From Mycobacterium saskatchewanense (lineage in GTDB: Bacteria; Actinomycetota; Actinomycetes; Mycobacteriales; Mycobacteriaceae): a stretch of DNA of 64,000 nt. Of the stretch, positions 27,983 to 36,564 are shown piece by piece. The notes beneath the pieces were generated by a model that was not told the DNA's origin, did no database searches, and saw nothing but the letters and a program-made list of their open reading frames with translations. Numbering within the stretch: position 1 is the stretch's first letter; each line of letters starts with the position of its first letter. The DNA is taken from the NCBI RefSeq assembly GCF_010729105.1, contig NZ_AP022573.1, forward strand, positions 4,154,001 through 4,218,000. Direction: 5' to 3'. Position numbers and translations under genes: made by a program.

Positions 27983-28310
27983 GCTCACCGGACTTGCGCG
28001 CTCACCCAGCCACGAAGAAATTTGGCGCCAATGCGTCGCCTGCGCGCGGCGTGAGCGCCGCACCGCACCTGGCAGCGGAGCGATGGGAAGCGTTGCTGGA
28101 TGAGGCGGTGAGATTGGCGTCGGTGGGCGGCTACGACGCCGTGCAAATGCGCGCAGTTGCCAAACATGCCGGCATGGCCGTGGGCACGTTGTATCGCTAC
28201 GTTCCGTCGAAGAATTACCTGCTGGCGGTCGCGCTGACGCGTCAATTTCACCGTGTGGAGGCAGGCTGGCACTGGACGGCCGGCGCCGCTACGCCCGCGC
28301 AGCGACTGGG

Positions 28311-29385
28311 TGTACCTGGTCATAAGGTTGGTCGCAGTCTGCTGACGGGCGGTAGCCCGCCGAGTGCGCTGTGACGGCGTTCAGTGTTGTAGTGCTTGAG
28401 CCAGGGGGCAAGGGCTGCGGCACGCTGGGCGTTGGAGGTGAAGACCTGTCGGTAGGCCCATTCGGTTTGCAGGGTGCGGTTTAGGCGCTCGACCTTGCCA
28501 TTCTGCCAAGGGCAGTGCGGCTTGATGAAGATCTGACTGGCGCCGATCTCGGCGCAGATCGCGCGCAGCGACCAGCGATAGGCCCAGGCGTTGTCGGTCA
28601 TGACGCATTCGATGGCGGGGATGCCGTGATCGCGAAAGTACGCGGCTGCCCGCTGCAAAAAGGCGGCGCAAGTTGGGCCTTTCTCGTCGGGAAGAATCTC
28701 GCTGTAGGCCAGCCGGGAATAGTCGTCGACTAGAGAGTGGACGTAGTCAAAGCCGATGCCCGCCTTGTGGTCTCGCACCCTATTGGCACGGCCAAGAGCC
28801 CGCCAACCCCCGCCTTCGGGGACGCAGCCGAGCTTTTTGACGTCCATGTGGACCAGCTCGCCCGGTCGCAGCCGCTCATAGCGCACGGCCGTGGACTTCG
28901 AGGAACGTATCAGCTCGCCCGTCATCGGGTCGCAGTCCCGCAGATACGGCACCCCGCGTCGGCGGAGCACCCGTGACACAGTACGGGCGCTCACACCGAG
29001 CTTTTCTGCGATCTCATCCGGGCCGCACCGGTGGCGCTGGCGCGAGGCTACGATCCGGTTCTCCAGGCTTTGCGGGGTTCGTGTGGGCATCGTGTGAGGC
29101 CGCGAGGACCGGTCAAATAAACCCGCTTGTCCGTCAGCATCGAACCGGGTGATCCAGGTATGCACGCACTTGCGCGACAAGCCCATCGCCTCGGCGATAC
29201 GAGCTTTGGCCCAACCCGCTCGATGCCGTTGCACGATCAGCAGCCGGCCGCGAAAGGTGGTACGGGCATTACGGTGAGACATGAGAACCTCCGGACGGTG
29301 ATGGACCTCGACAAGCCACACCCCACCCGGGGGTTCTCCTCACATCAAGCCGACACGCCTGCTACCAACGTCATGACCGGGTACA
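28311..29385 (-). mobile_element. IS481-family insertion sequence, about 1075 bp
   Basis: Terminal repeats are TGTACCTGGTCATAAGGTTG on the left (28311) and, reverse-complemented, TGTACCCGGTCATGACGTTG on the right (29385). ACT occurs just outside each end if the left boundary is placed at 28308. It disrupts the KstR-like gene. Confidence 0.88.
28320..29282 (-). CDS. IS481-family transposase
   Basis: 320 residues from ATG 29282, preceded by ggaggttctc. It has an N-terminal winged HTH (AKARIAEAMGLSRKCVHTWI), a second HTH (AEKLGVSARTVSRVLRRRG) and an rve integrase core with the DDE pattern (LVHMDVKKLG; CVMTDNAWAYR; PWQNGKVERLNRTLQTEWAY) and the conserved C-terminus YNTERRHSALGGLPPVSRL. It appears intact. 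Confidence 0.93.
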   Translation of the reverse strand: MSHRNARTTFRGRLLIVQRHRAGWAKARIAEAMGLSRKCVHTWITRFDADGQAGLFDRSSRPHTMPTRTPQSLENRIVASRQRHRCGPDEIAEKLGVSARTVSRVLRRRGVPYLRDCDPMTGELIRSSKSTAVRYERLRPGELVHMDVKKLGCVPEGGGWRALGRANRVRDHKAGIGFDYVHSLVDDYSRLAYSEILPDEKGPTCAAFLQRAAAYFRDHGIPAIECVMTDNAWAYRWSLRAICAEIGASQIFIKPHCPWQNGKVERLNRTLQTEWAYRQVFTSNAQRAAALAPWLKHYNTERRHSALGGLPPVSRLRPTL

Positions 29386-29386
29386 A

Positions 29387-29971
29387 CTAGGGCGTGTCTG
29401 ACAAATGGGATAGCCAGAGGGTGATGGCGCGCAGGACCGCTGCGCCGCGGTAGACGAGGGCGAGTTTGTCGTAGCGAGTGGCCAGCCCGCGCCATTGCTT
29501 GACGTCATTGAAGTTTCGTTCAACGACGTTGCGGCCCTTGTAATCCTCGGCGTTAAAGGCTGGGGGCCGGCCGCCACGTGCACCTCGGCGCTTGCGGTGG
29601 GCGATCTGATCGGATGGTTCGGGAATGACCGCACCGATGCCGCGGCGGCGTAGCCGTGTTCGTGTTGCTCGGCTGGAGTAGGCCTTATCGCCGCGGAGGC
29701 GATCGGGGCGGGTCCGTGGTCGGCCGCCGCGGCGGCGGTCCACTTTCAAGTGTGCGAGCAAATGCTCCAACACCGGTCCGTCGTGGGCGTGGCCGGCGCC
29801 CACGAGCACCACCAAGGGTCGTCCGCGGCCGTCGACGAGATGATGAATTTTGCTGGTCAATCCGCCGCGGGAGCGGCCAATGCCGTGGTCAGGCGGCTCG
29901 ATCGTCAGATTCGTGTAATTCGACCCAGCCCCCCGTGTCGCGGGTGATGTTCGTGGCGTGTTGGTGAGCAC
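29387..29971 (-). CDS. IS5-family transposase, second half (OrfB)
   Basis: The catalytic half of an IS5/IS427-group transposase: GRSRGGLTSKIHHLVDGRGRP, GDKAYSSRATRTRLRRRGI and RNVVERNFNDVKQWRGLATRYDK. It is read in the -1 frame relative to OrfA, which it overlaps, so a programmed frameshift at about 29900-29950 is expected. Its stop codon TAG includes the flanking TA target duplication. Confidence 0.88.
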   Translation of the reverse strand: MLTNTPRTSPATRGAGSNYTNLTIEPPDHGIGRSRGGLTSKIHHLVDGRGRPLVVLVGAGHAHDGPVLEHLLAHLKVDRRRGGRPRTRPDRLRGDKAYSSRATRTRLRRRGIGAVIPEPSDQIAHRKRRGARGGRPPAFNAEDYKGRNVVERNFNDVKQWRGLATRYDKLALVYRGAAVLRAITLWLSHLSDTP

Positions 29972-30382
29972 GAGCGATCGTGGAATCCACCGCCACAGCC
30001 CAGTCGATGATCCCGGCGTCGGCGGCGGCGGTCAGCAACCGGGCCAGCACGACATCCCAGGTGCCTTCGGCACTCATTCTTCGATGCCAGGTCCAGATCG
30101 ACTGCCATGGCCCGAACACATCGGGCACGTCTCGCCAGGCAATGCCGTGTTGGCGTCGTCTGAAAACTGACCCCGTGTCCCCGCCGTTGACATGCCGCAC
30201 CGGGTAACGGTAAATGATGCCCTCGACCATCGAGCGGGCATTCTGAAAGGGCCTGCCCCGCTTACCTGTCCGAGCCGGAAGCAGATCTTCGATCAAGGAC
30301 CACTGAGCATCGGTGAGCAACTGAAACCGCGACATAGCTCAAGCCTCAGGCACAACACCCCAAATCTTTGTCAGACACGCCC
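29390..30382 (-). mobile_element. IS5-family (IS427-like) insertion sequence, 993 bp
   Basis: Perfect ends GGGCGTGTCTGACAAA on the left (29390) and the same sequence reverse-complemented on the right (to 30382), with a TA duplication outside each. It lies immediately beside the IS481, inside the same TetR gene. Confidence 0.9.
29889..30335 (-). CDS. IS5-family transposase, first half (OrfA), with internal insertion
   Basis: MSRFQLLTDAQWSLIEDLLP starts the DUF4096/HTH domain, and GIAWRDVPDVFGPWQSIWTW follows. Between IIYRY and GIAWRDV there are about 17 extra residues (VRHVNGGDTGSVFRRRQ, 30142-30195) not found in this family; they keep the frame. The DDE first aspartate region (VAVDSTIARAHQHA) is near the end. 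The extra segment may disturb the fold. Confidence 0.85.
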   Translation of the reverse strand: MSRFQLLTDAQWSLIEDLLPARTGKRGRPFQNARSMVEGIIYRYPVRHVNGGDTGSVFRRRQHGIAWRDVPDVFGPWQSIWTWHRRMSAEGTWDVVLARLLTAAADAGIIDWAVAVDSTIARAHQHATNITRDTGGWVELHESDDRAA

Positions 30383-30887
30383 TAGACCGGCTCAGCGCCT
30401 ATCTGCACGACCGCTGGCAGCGCGATCCACTGCTTACCGAAGCCATGGTCAAGGCTTTCCGGGTCACTGACAGCACCGCGGCTGACGTGGTGAACGAGGC
30501 CGCCGGGGTCATCGAAGATCTCCTGGCGGCACCCTCGCCGGCGGCACGCCCAGCCTTCTCGATCGACGTGTCGCCGGGGTCATCGCGGACATCTGGCTGG
30601 CGAATTTGACCGCTTTCATCGGCCGACGGGCCTCGGCGTCACAGACCCGCGATCGCATCACTCGAGCCACCCGGCGGATATTGGCCAATCTGGCATTGTC
30701 ATCAACGGCCCGACGACCGTGACCCAAGGCGACGGTATTGGGCATGCGCATCGTTGCGGCATCGCCGAGGGCCTTGTCGGTGGTGGCCGGAGTCTGTGGC
30801 AATGCGACAGAAGACTGATGATGTCGCATCCGAAAGCGGGAGGGCCGCCAATTCGCTTTCGTTACGTCGCTGGTCGGTTCGAGTCAG

Positions 30888-31563
30888 GTGCATCGTGGCG
30901 ATGACATCATCGCGGCGGGGTCAGGCGCCTGCGGCCACCCGAGCGGTGGCCCCACGGATCGCCTGCTCGACGCCGCCGAAGACTGTTTGCGGGATAGGGG
31001 GCAGTCGGGCACCACCATGGAGGACATCGCGGGGCGTGCCGGGGTCTCGCGCGCCACGGTGTACCGCTACTTCTCCAATCGCGAGTCCGTCGTGTCCGGT
31101 TTCATCCTGCGGGCAACGGAGCGCTACCTGCGACGCATTGCTCCGCGCATCGCTGAACATGCCGATTTAGGTCCGGCGAGCGTCGATTTCGTCGAGGAGA
31201 CGGTACGGGCGGCTCACCGCGAGCCGATCATCGGTGTGTTGTTCGGCAGCGCCAACGATTTAGCCGGTGTCGGGTTGGCCGAAGGCACGTCGGTGGCACT
31301 ATTCGACCTCGTCGCCGAATTCCTACGACCGGTCTTCAAAGAGTGGTGGGGATCAATTAGGGTCGGGGGTGTCAGTTGACGACGCCGCCGAGTGGATTCT
31401 GCGCGTCATCCTCAGTCTGATCGCGGTGCGCGGCCCCCGCCAGCGCAGTCCCGACGGCGTGAACACCTTCCTGCGCCGTTTCCTGCTGCCGTCGTTGCTT
31501 TCCACCGCCGAGTCTGGCGGCATGCAACAAATCTTAAGTAGTGTCTTAAGTCATGACGATTGA
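30888..31563 (+). pseudogene. TetR-family regulator, frameshifted
   Basis: The HTH region (DRLLDAAEDCLRDRGQSG; MEDIAGRAGVSRATVYRYFSN) and the first half of the effector domain are in one frame that ends at tga 31377-31379. The expected continuation (DDAAEWILRVILSLIAVRG; FLRRFLLPSLL) is in the next frame to 31563. A run of five G at about 31362-31366 is the likely site, because removing one G restores the frame. The N-terminal start is unclear: an ATG at 30901 in another frame gives a more typical TetR beginning. Confidence 0.8.
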
Positions 31564-31590
31564 CTCCGACGCCGCTCGAGAGCGCTAACC

Positions 31591-32065
31591 GTGCAGTTTG
31601 CGCAGAACGCTTTGGCGGTCGCGGAAGAGGCTATCCGGTTATCTGGGTTTCGCCACACCGAGTTCAGCGCCGGGCGACTGGTGGTGGAGATGGATGCCCG
31701 CGCTGACCTGTTTGACTGCGTTCGGCGATCCGCTCGGCGGATGCCCGACCGCGATGGTCGACCACTGCCTGGGTGTGGTGTTCTATCCAGTCATCCCGGC
31801 CGGATCATGGGCCGCGATCACGGAGTTCAAGCTGAAACGGCTTGCGCCCGTGTCACACCGCGTGTGCGTCGCCGTGGTCGAGATCATCGCGCTGGAAAAG
31901 CGTAGCGGGGTCGGCAGAATCGACATCAGCAACGACGGGAGCGCAGTGCGCGCCGCCCAAGGAACCGTAACCGTGGTGCGCCCAACGACCGGGGTCGACG
32001 TGAGCGCGAAAGTCAGCATTCCCCTGACGGCTCTAGCTGCCCGATTCGCACGGCTGCGCCGATGA
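31591..32065 (+). pseudogene. Hotdog thioesterase, frameshifted
   Basis: Frame 1 gives LSGFRHTEFSAGRLVVEMDA and RADLF. From about 31708 the next frame gives LTAFGDPLGGCPTAMVDHCL, then VFYPVIPAGSWAAITEFKL and EIIALEKRSGVGRIDISNDG to the stop at 32065. Together they form a PaaI-type thioesterase like the decayed gene at 19021. The last stop overlaps the hydrolase start (ATGA). Confidence 0.78.
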
Positions 32066-32952
32066 CGCTCACGCACTTCAACGGCAACGACGGTGTTAGG
32101 CTTGCCGCGGATTGTTACCGGCATCCCGATTCCCCCGCTGTCGTCCTCCTGCTACACGGCGGAGGTCAAAACCGCCAGGCGTGGGCGGCCACCGCGCACC
32201 AGTTACACGAAGCTGGCTACACCGTCATCGCCTATGACGCCCGTGGTCACGGAGACAGCGCCTGGGATCCCACCGGACACTACGATCTCGACGTGCTGGC
32301 GTCGGATCTTCTGGCCGTACGTGCGCAAGCGTCAAGCGACCGCCCCGTAGCGGTGGTGGGTGCGTCTCTGGGCGGCATGACCGTTCTCGGGGCGCACCGA
32401 CTCGCAGCCGCAGACCTGTGGGCCGCAGTAATCCTGGTCGACATCACCCCGCGCATCGAGTTCGACGGAGCACGCCGTGTCGTATCGTTCATGGCCGCCC
32501 ACCCTGATGGATTCGGCAGCCTCGACGAGGCGGCCGAATCCATCGCCGAATACAACCCACACCGCGCACGGCCGCGCAGTCTGAACGGACTCCGCAAAGT
32601 GTTACGGCAGCGCGAGGACAATCGGTGGATCTGGCGATGGGACCCGGCTTTCGTGACCTCCAACTTCCACTTCTTGCGCGGCGATCCCGCGGCCGGTGCC
32701 GAGGAGTTCAACGCCATCACCGACCTGCTGGTCGACGGAGCCCGCCGCGTACGGGCGCCGACGCTGCTGGTGCGCGGTGTGCTCTCCGACGTCACATCGC
32801 AGCAATCGGTCGATGAATTCCTGCAGGTCGTACCGCATGCCCAGACAGTGGACGTCTCGGGCACAGCCCACATGGTCGCCGGCGACGACAACGACGCCTT
32901 CACCGCGGCAGTCGCGGACTTTCTGGACCGCACCATTGCGGCAAAGTCGTGA
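32062..32952 (+). CDS. Alpha/beta-hydrolase
   Basis: 296 residues. The oxyanion-hole motif LLLHGGGQNRQAW is near residue 30, and DARGHGDSAW follows. The nucleophile elbow is VVGASLGGM (Ser in GASLGG). A likely acid is in LLVRGVLSDV, and the catalytic His is in VSGTAHMVAGDDN. It is translationally coupled to the upstream thioesterase. The substrate is unknown; an ester or acyl hydrolase role fits the lipid-rich context. It is convergent with the TetR gene 21 bases downstream. Confidence 0.88.
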   Translation: MTLTHFNGNDGVRLAADCYRHPDSPAVVLLLHGGGQNRQAWAATAHQLHEAGYTVIAYDARGHGDSAWDPTGHYDLDVLASDLLAVRAQASSDRPVAVVGASLGGMTVLGAHRLAAADLWAAVILVDITPRIEFDGARRVVSFMAAHPDGFGSLDEAAESIAEYNPHRARPRSLNGLRKVLRQREDNRWIWRWDPAFVTSNFHFLRGDPAAGAEEFNAITDLLVDGARRVRAPTLLVRGVLSDVTSQQSVDEFLQVVPHAQTVDVSGTAHMVAGDDNDAFTAAVADFLDRTIAAKS

Positions 32953-32973
32953 CGCTGCCCGCTGAACCCATCC

Positions 32974-33675
32974 CTACTGCGAGTCGCCTGCCGCTGCGCC
33001 GCCGGCGCGACGGTGAGTGGCTGCCGGCGTGGTCTCACTGGTATTGAGTGACAGCACGTAGGCGCCGAGGCTTCCGAGGAAGCCTGCGCAGTGGGCCACG
33101 AGTTCGTCGGTGCGGAAGTCGAGTTCGTCGTCGAGCCAGCGGCGCAGCACCTCGAACAGCCCGCCCACCCCCAGGGTCGACGCCAGATGGGCGACGCTTA
33201 CTGCGGAGTCTGGAATATCGAGGCGCACTCTAGCCTCGCGCAGCACGAGGTCGGCGAATCCAGCCATGAGTTGGCTGCGCAATTCACGTAGCAGCGGTTC
33301 GGTTGCCGATTCGACAAACAAAAGCCGGCCCAGCCGCCGGTCGCTTTCGATCATCGTGATCAGCGCGCGAATCGGAGCGTGTGCCAACACCTCGGGGGTC
33401 GCTCCCGCGTCGGGGATCGCTTGGACTATTACCTCCTGGAAGGTGGCGTAGAGCTGCTGGTAGACCGCCCGCAACAGCTCGTCCCGATCGGTGAAGTGTT
33501 GATAGAAGTACCGCGAGGTTACCCCCGAGGTTGCACACACCGCCGTCACCGTGGCCGCCGTCACGCCCCGGGTGCCGATCAACTCCACGGCAGCATTGAT
33601 CAAGCGCTCGCGGCGGCGGCGATGACGCTGCTCGGCCGACATTCCGCTGTACACCCGGACCGAACGCACACGCAT
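32974..33675 (-). CDS. TetR-family regulator
   Basis: 233 residues with HTH RRERLINAAVELIGTRGVTAATVTAVCATSGVTSRYFYQHFTDRD near the N-terminus and an all-helical ligand domain (RALITMIESDRRLGRLLFVES). It is divergent from the metal-dependent hydrolase at 33742, with an operator-like palindrome in the 66-bp spacer; local autoregulation and control of that gene are likely. Confidence 0.9.
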   Translation of the reverse strand: MRVRSVRVYSGMSAEQRHRRRRERLINAAVELIGTRGVTAATVTAVCATSGVTSRYFYQHFTDRDELLRAVYQQLYATFQEVIVQAIPDAGATPEVLAHAPIRALITMIESDRRLGRLLFVESATEPLLRELRSQLMAGFADLVLREARVRLDIPDSAVSVAHLASTLGVGGLFEVLRRWLDDELDFRTDELVAHCAGFLGSLGAYVLSLNTSETTPAATHRRAGGAAAGDSQ

Positions 33676-33689
33676 AGTCTTGCACCCAC

Positions 33690-33713
33690 ATCTGACTAGA
33701 CGTAAAGTCAGAT
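33690..33713. promoter_or_regulatory. Probable TetR operator
   Basis: ATCTGACT-agacgtaa-AGTCAGAT: perfect 8-bp arms with an 8-bp spacer, located between the divergent TetR gene and the gene at 33742. Position and symmetry fit a TetR dimer site. Confidence 0.6.
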
Positions 33714-33741
33714 TTGTCCACTACGAACAAGGGGCAGCGTG

Positions 33742-34626
33742 ATGAGCAACGAGTCGTCGATATCGTCGAGAACACGGGTGCTGCCCAAGGCCCGCCGGGT
33801 CCGTTTCGCATTGCCTTCGGGCACCACTCGCCAGCATTTCGTGGGCGGCGAGCTGGTGATGAGTCACTTTATTTCGACCTTGTCGGCAACGTTTCCCGAA
33901 GGCGAAGACTTTTTTATTCGGTCAGTGCGCCAGTACCGTGACCAGATCAGCGACCCTGACCTTCAGGAGGCGGTCACGGGATTCATCGCGCAGGAGGCCA
34001 CCCACCGTTATCAGCATCGGCTGCTCAACGAGCGGTTGCAGGCGATGGGTTATCCGACCGACCGGATCGATCGGCACATCAAAAAATTGGTTGCCCGGTT
34101 GGAGCAGCGCTTCTCCCCGGTCCTGCGCCTGGCTGTCACCGCCGCTCTCGAGCACTACACGGCGACACTGGCCGAGATCATCTTGACCAGTGATGAAGCC
34201 CAGAAACTGATCGGCGACACCGAGGTCCGGCCGATCCTGCTGTGGCATGCGTTCGAGGAGTCCGAGCACAAGGCCGTTGCTTTTGATGTCTTACGGACGA
34301 TCGGGGCCACCGAACGCACCCGCGTCTGGGGAATGCGCGTCGCTTCGCTGATCTTGTTCACCGAGTTGATCGCCCAAACGCTCCGGTCTATGGCGACTGA
34401 CCGTGCTGCATATCATCCGAGACGAATGAGGGCCAGCCTGAGGGCATTTCGTCGTTCCCCCATGTTCAGTCCCGAGGCGGTGCAACGCTTCCGTTCTTAC
34501 ACTTGCCCCGGGTTTCACCCTGACGACTGGGACAGCGCCGACGTCCTGCGCCGCTGGGCAGCCGAGTTGTTCGACGCCGACGGCGCCCAGCGGATCGGGC
34601 AGCCGGCCGACGCGCCAAGGGCCTAG
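33742..34626 (+). CDS. Predicted metal-dependent hydrolase (PF10118-type)
   Basis: About 294 residues. The family core is visible: FIAQEATHRYQHRLLNERL with the EExxH-like helix, LTAALEHYTATLAEIIL-type second helix (TAALEHYTA) and WHAFEESEHKAVAFDVL with a second E..EH cluster. These histidine/glutamate pairs resemble a di-metal four-helix site. Biochemical function of this family is not settled. ATG 33742 is chosen over GTG 33739. It is controlled, by position, by the divergent TetR. Confidence 0.8.
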   Translation: MSNESSISSRTRVLPKARRVRFALPSGTTRQHFVGGELVMSHFISTLSATFPEGEDFFIRSVRQYRDQISDPDLQEAVTGFIAQEATHRYQHRLLNERLQAMGYPTDRIDRHIKKLVARLEQRFSPVLRLAVTAALEHYTATLAEIILTSDEAQKLIGDTEVRPILLWHAFEESEHKAVAFDVLRTIGATERTRVWGMRVASLILFTELIAQTLRSMATDRAAYHPRRMRASLRAFRRSPMFSPEAVQRFRSYTCPGFHPDDWDSADVLRRWAAELFDADGAQRIGQPADAPRA

Positions 34627-34779
34627 TCTCATCCAGAGACAAACACGCCGGTAACCGGATCCCCGACGTCGAAGCTGCCACCGCCGATACAGGGGTACAG
34701 TCAATCACGCCGTGCTGCAACCTATTTCGGCATGTTCTGACGTGAGCGACTTTCATTCCCGCTGCCAGGCGGCTGCCGC
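34627..34779. other. Convergent intergenic region
   Basis: Between two convergent genes. I see no coding sequence and no strong terminator hairpin. Confidence 0.4.
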
Positions 34780-35448
34780 TTATCGGGCGAAGGTGTCGTG
34801 CTCGGTGGGGTGGGTGTGCATGAGCGGGCCGTAGCGCTGTCGGAGTTCGTTGATGATTTCGGTGAAGGGCAGGTCGTGGTACCAGCCGCGGTCGTGAAGG
34901 TATTCCATGTGGTGGTGGCCTTCGCTGTCGAAGGCGTGCAGGAGTGCGTCGTGTTCGCCGTCGAAGTCGATTGGGGGCACACCGAATCGGGCGCATAGTT
35001 CGGCGTTGAACGCCGGTGTCGCCTTGACCCAGCGGTTGTTGACGAAAAGTTCGCTGTAGCCGTGGTAGACGAACAGGTCGGTACCGCCCATGCGGGCCCG
35101 CAGCGTGTCGGTTTGTAGGTGGTTGCGCACATCGGCGAAACCCAGTCGGGCTGGTATACCCGCGGCGCGGGCCGCCGCGGTGAGCAGGACCGCCTTGGGG
35201 ACGCAGTAGGCGCGGGTAGCGGTGGCGACGTAGCTGGCTCGGTAGTGACCGGGATCGTCATCGACGCTGTAGGGGTCGTACCAAATCGTGTCGCGGACAG
35301 CGGTGAAGATGCGTTGGGCTCGTGTCACCGGATCGTGGCTGTCGCCGATCGCCGCCCGGGTGAAGCGCTGAACATTGTCGTGGCGCCAGTCCAGGAACTC
35401 CGTCGTTGCCAGAAAACTCGGGTGCTGCCCGGTGGATGTGTCGGTCAC
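34780..35448 (-). CDS. Transglutaminase-like protein
   Basis: 222 residues from GTG 35448, which overlaps the upstream stop (GTGA). The transglutaminase core is recognisable: AQRIFTAVRDTIWYDPYSV, then the Cys in ATRAYCVPKAVLLTAAARAAG with GIPARLGFADVRNHL, and the His in VYHGYSELFVNNRWVKATPAFN. The usual Asp of the Cys-His-Asp triad (normally in a DPT-like motif after the Trp) is not evident; the motif reads KATPAFN. It could act as a protease, amidase or acyltransferase, or be non-catalytic. It is last in a minus-strand operon with the BtrH-like protein, dehydrogenase, FadD and SCP2 genes. Confidence 0.82.
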   Translation of the reverse strand: MTDTSTGQHPSFLATTEFLDWRHDNVQRFTRAAIGDSHDPVTRAQRIFTAVRDTIWYDPYSVDDDPGHYRASYVATATRAYCVPKAVLLTAAARAAGIPARLGFADVRNHLQTDTLRARMGGTDLFVYHGYSELFVNNRWVKATPAFNAELCARFGVPPIDFDGEHDALLHAFDSEGHHHMEYLHDRGWYHDLPFTEIINELRQRYGPLMHTHPTEHDTFAR

Positions 35449-36542
35449 TGAGCGCCTTTTGTCCTCGCCTCGATCGCGATATGGCCTGTCAGCGATCGCG
35501 CCGCGTGGTCCAAGGCCTCGGCAAGACACCGCTCGGCTTCGGGCAGTCCGGCGGCCAGATGGGCCGCCGCAGCACAGCGGTCCCGCACCGAAAGGCTGTT
35601 GTCCATGGCTTTCTCGGCGACAGCGGTCCACAGGTCGGCTGCTCCACGGGCCGCTGCTGCCGCGATGGCGACCGCGTCGTTGTCCAGCAACTCGGCGATG
35701 TGCTGGCAGCCGTGAGCTTGCAGGCGGCGGAACAGTCCGCCACCGGTACCGGCCTTTTCGATGAACGCGCCAAGCCCGAACAGTGCTTCTGCGAGCGCAT
35801 CGTCGTCGAAATAGTCAGGCCAGCAGCGCACGTCGTCGGCGAAAACCCGCACACCAGGTAACCCGACCCCTGCCAGGTCGGCGTCGTTGAAATTTAGAAG
35901 CGGCGGCCCGTCGGCCTCGCCGCGCATCGACGCCGCGCTGGCTGCCAGCGCGGGCCCGCTGATCACGGCCAGTTCGGGAACGTGGCGTGGCCAGTCGATC
36001 AGATAGGTGGTGTGACGGGTCGGCACCGGGAACCCGGTCGAGCACCGGGCGCGTCGCAGGTTCTCATACGGAACGCTTTGGATGGTGTCCCGGTCGTTGT
36101 CGACAACATAGGCCAGTTGATGATCGTCGTCGTAGCCGACGATCACGACATCGTGGCGGCTCATGCTCAACCGCACCCGAAGATAGGGCAGCTCGGCGAT
36201 GTCGGCCCACACCATCACCGGCCGGCCGGCGTCGATCTCGCCGGTCACCCATGCCCAGCCGACGTCGGCGTCATCAGTCGAGGCCACCCGCAGCCCGGCG
36301 CCGATACGGGTCAGGTAGTCCTCTTCCAGCCCGCCTCCACGCCCCACCAGATAGATCTGCGGCCGCAACCGGGCGCAGCGGATGTAGCTGAAGTCCACGG
36401 CACCACCGAGAGCGAACACCAGCCCCTCGGTTGGCGGCTCAGATCCCCAGCCGAGTTCGGCCCATTCGGTGAGGTCCCGCAGCGCCGACGACCCGCAGTG
36501 CCCACCCATTCGGTGCCGGTAGGCGATCTGTCCTGTGCCCAA
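35445..36542 (-). CDS. BtrH N-terminal domain protein with DUF4872-like C-terminus
   Basis: 365 residues from a TTG start preceded by gaaagg. The opening YRHRMGGHCGSSALRDLTEW is the signature of the BtrH N-terminal (papain-like) domain, with the probable nucleophile Cys in GHCGS. Partner residues may lie in SRHDVVIVGYDDDHQLAYVVDND. The C-terminal half (DALAEALFGLGAFIEKAGTGGGLFRRL) resembles DUF4872. BtrH itself transfers an acyl group from a carrier protein to an aminoglycoside. Here the acceptor is unknown; the adjacent FadD suggests an acyl-CoA or acyl-adenylate donor. Confidence 0.8.
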   Translation of the reverse strand: MGTGQIAYRHRMGGHCGSSALRDLTEWAELGWGSEPPTEGLVFALGGAVDFSYIRCARLRPQIYLVGRGGGLEEDYLTRIGAGLRVASTDDADVGWAWVTGEIDAGRPVMVWADIAELPYLRVRLSMSRHDVVIVGYDDDHQLAYVVDNDRDTIQSVPYENLRRARCSTGFPVPTRHTTYLIDWPRHVPELAVISGPALAASAASMRGEADGPPLLNFNDADLAGVGLPGVRVFADDVRCWPDYFDDDALAEALFGLGAFIEKAGTGGGLFRRLQAHGCQHIAELLDNDAVAIAAAAARGAADLWTAVAEKAMDNSLSVRDRCAAAAHLAAGLPEAERCLAEALDHAARSLTGHIAIEARTKGAQ

Positions 36543-36564
36543 AGCCTTTCGCGCCTTTCGCTCG

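Larger units (their letters stand above)
27979..30722 (+). pseudogene. TetR-family regulator (KstR-like) split by nested IS481 and IS5
   Basis: The 5' part (27979-28307) has the HTH domain (RWEALLDEAVRLASVGGYDAV; KHAGMAVGTLYRYVPSKNYLL) and stops at PAQRL. The 3' part (30383-30722) continues LDRLSAYLHDRWQRDPLLTEA, exactly the expected next segment, then after a one-base shift near 30525 reads RRVAGVIADIWLANLTAFIG and ends at tga 30720-30722. Removing both ISs gives cag-cga-cta-gac-cgg (QRLDR). The gene is inactivated. Its family regulates lipid or sterol catabolism. Confidence 0.8.
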
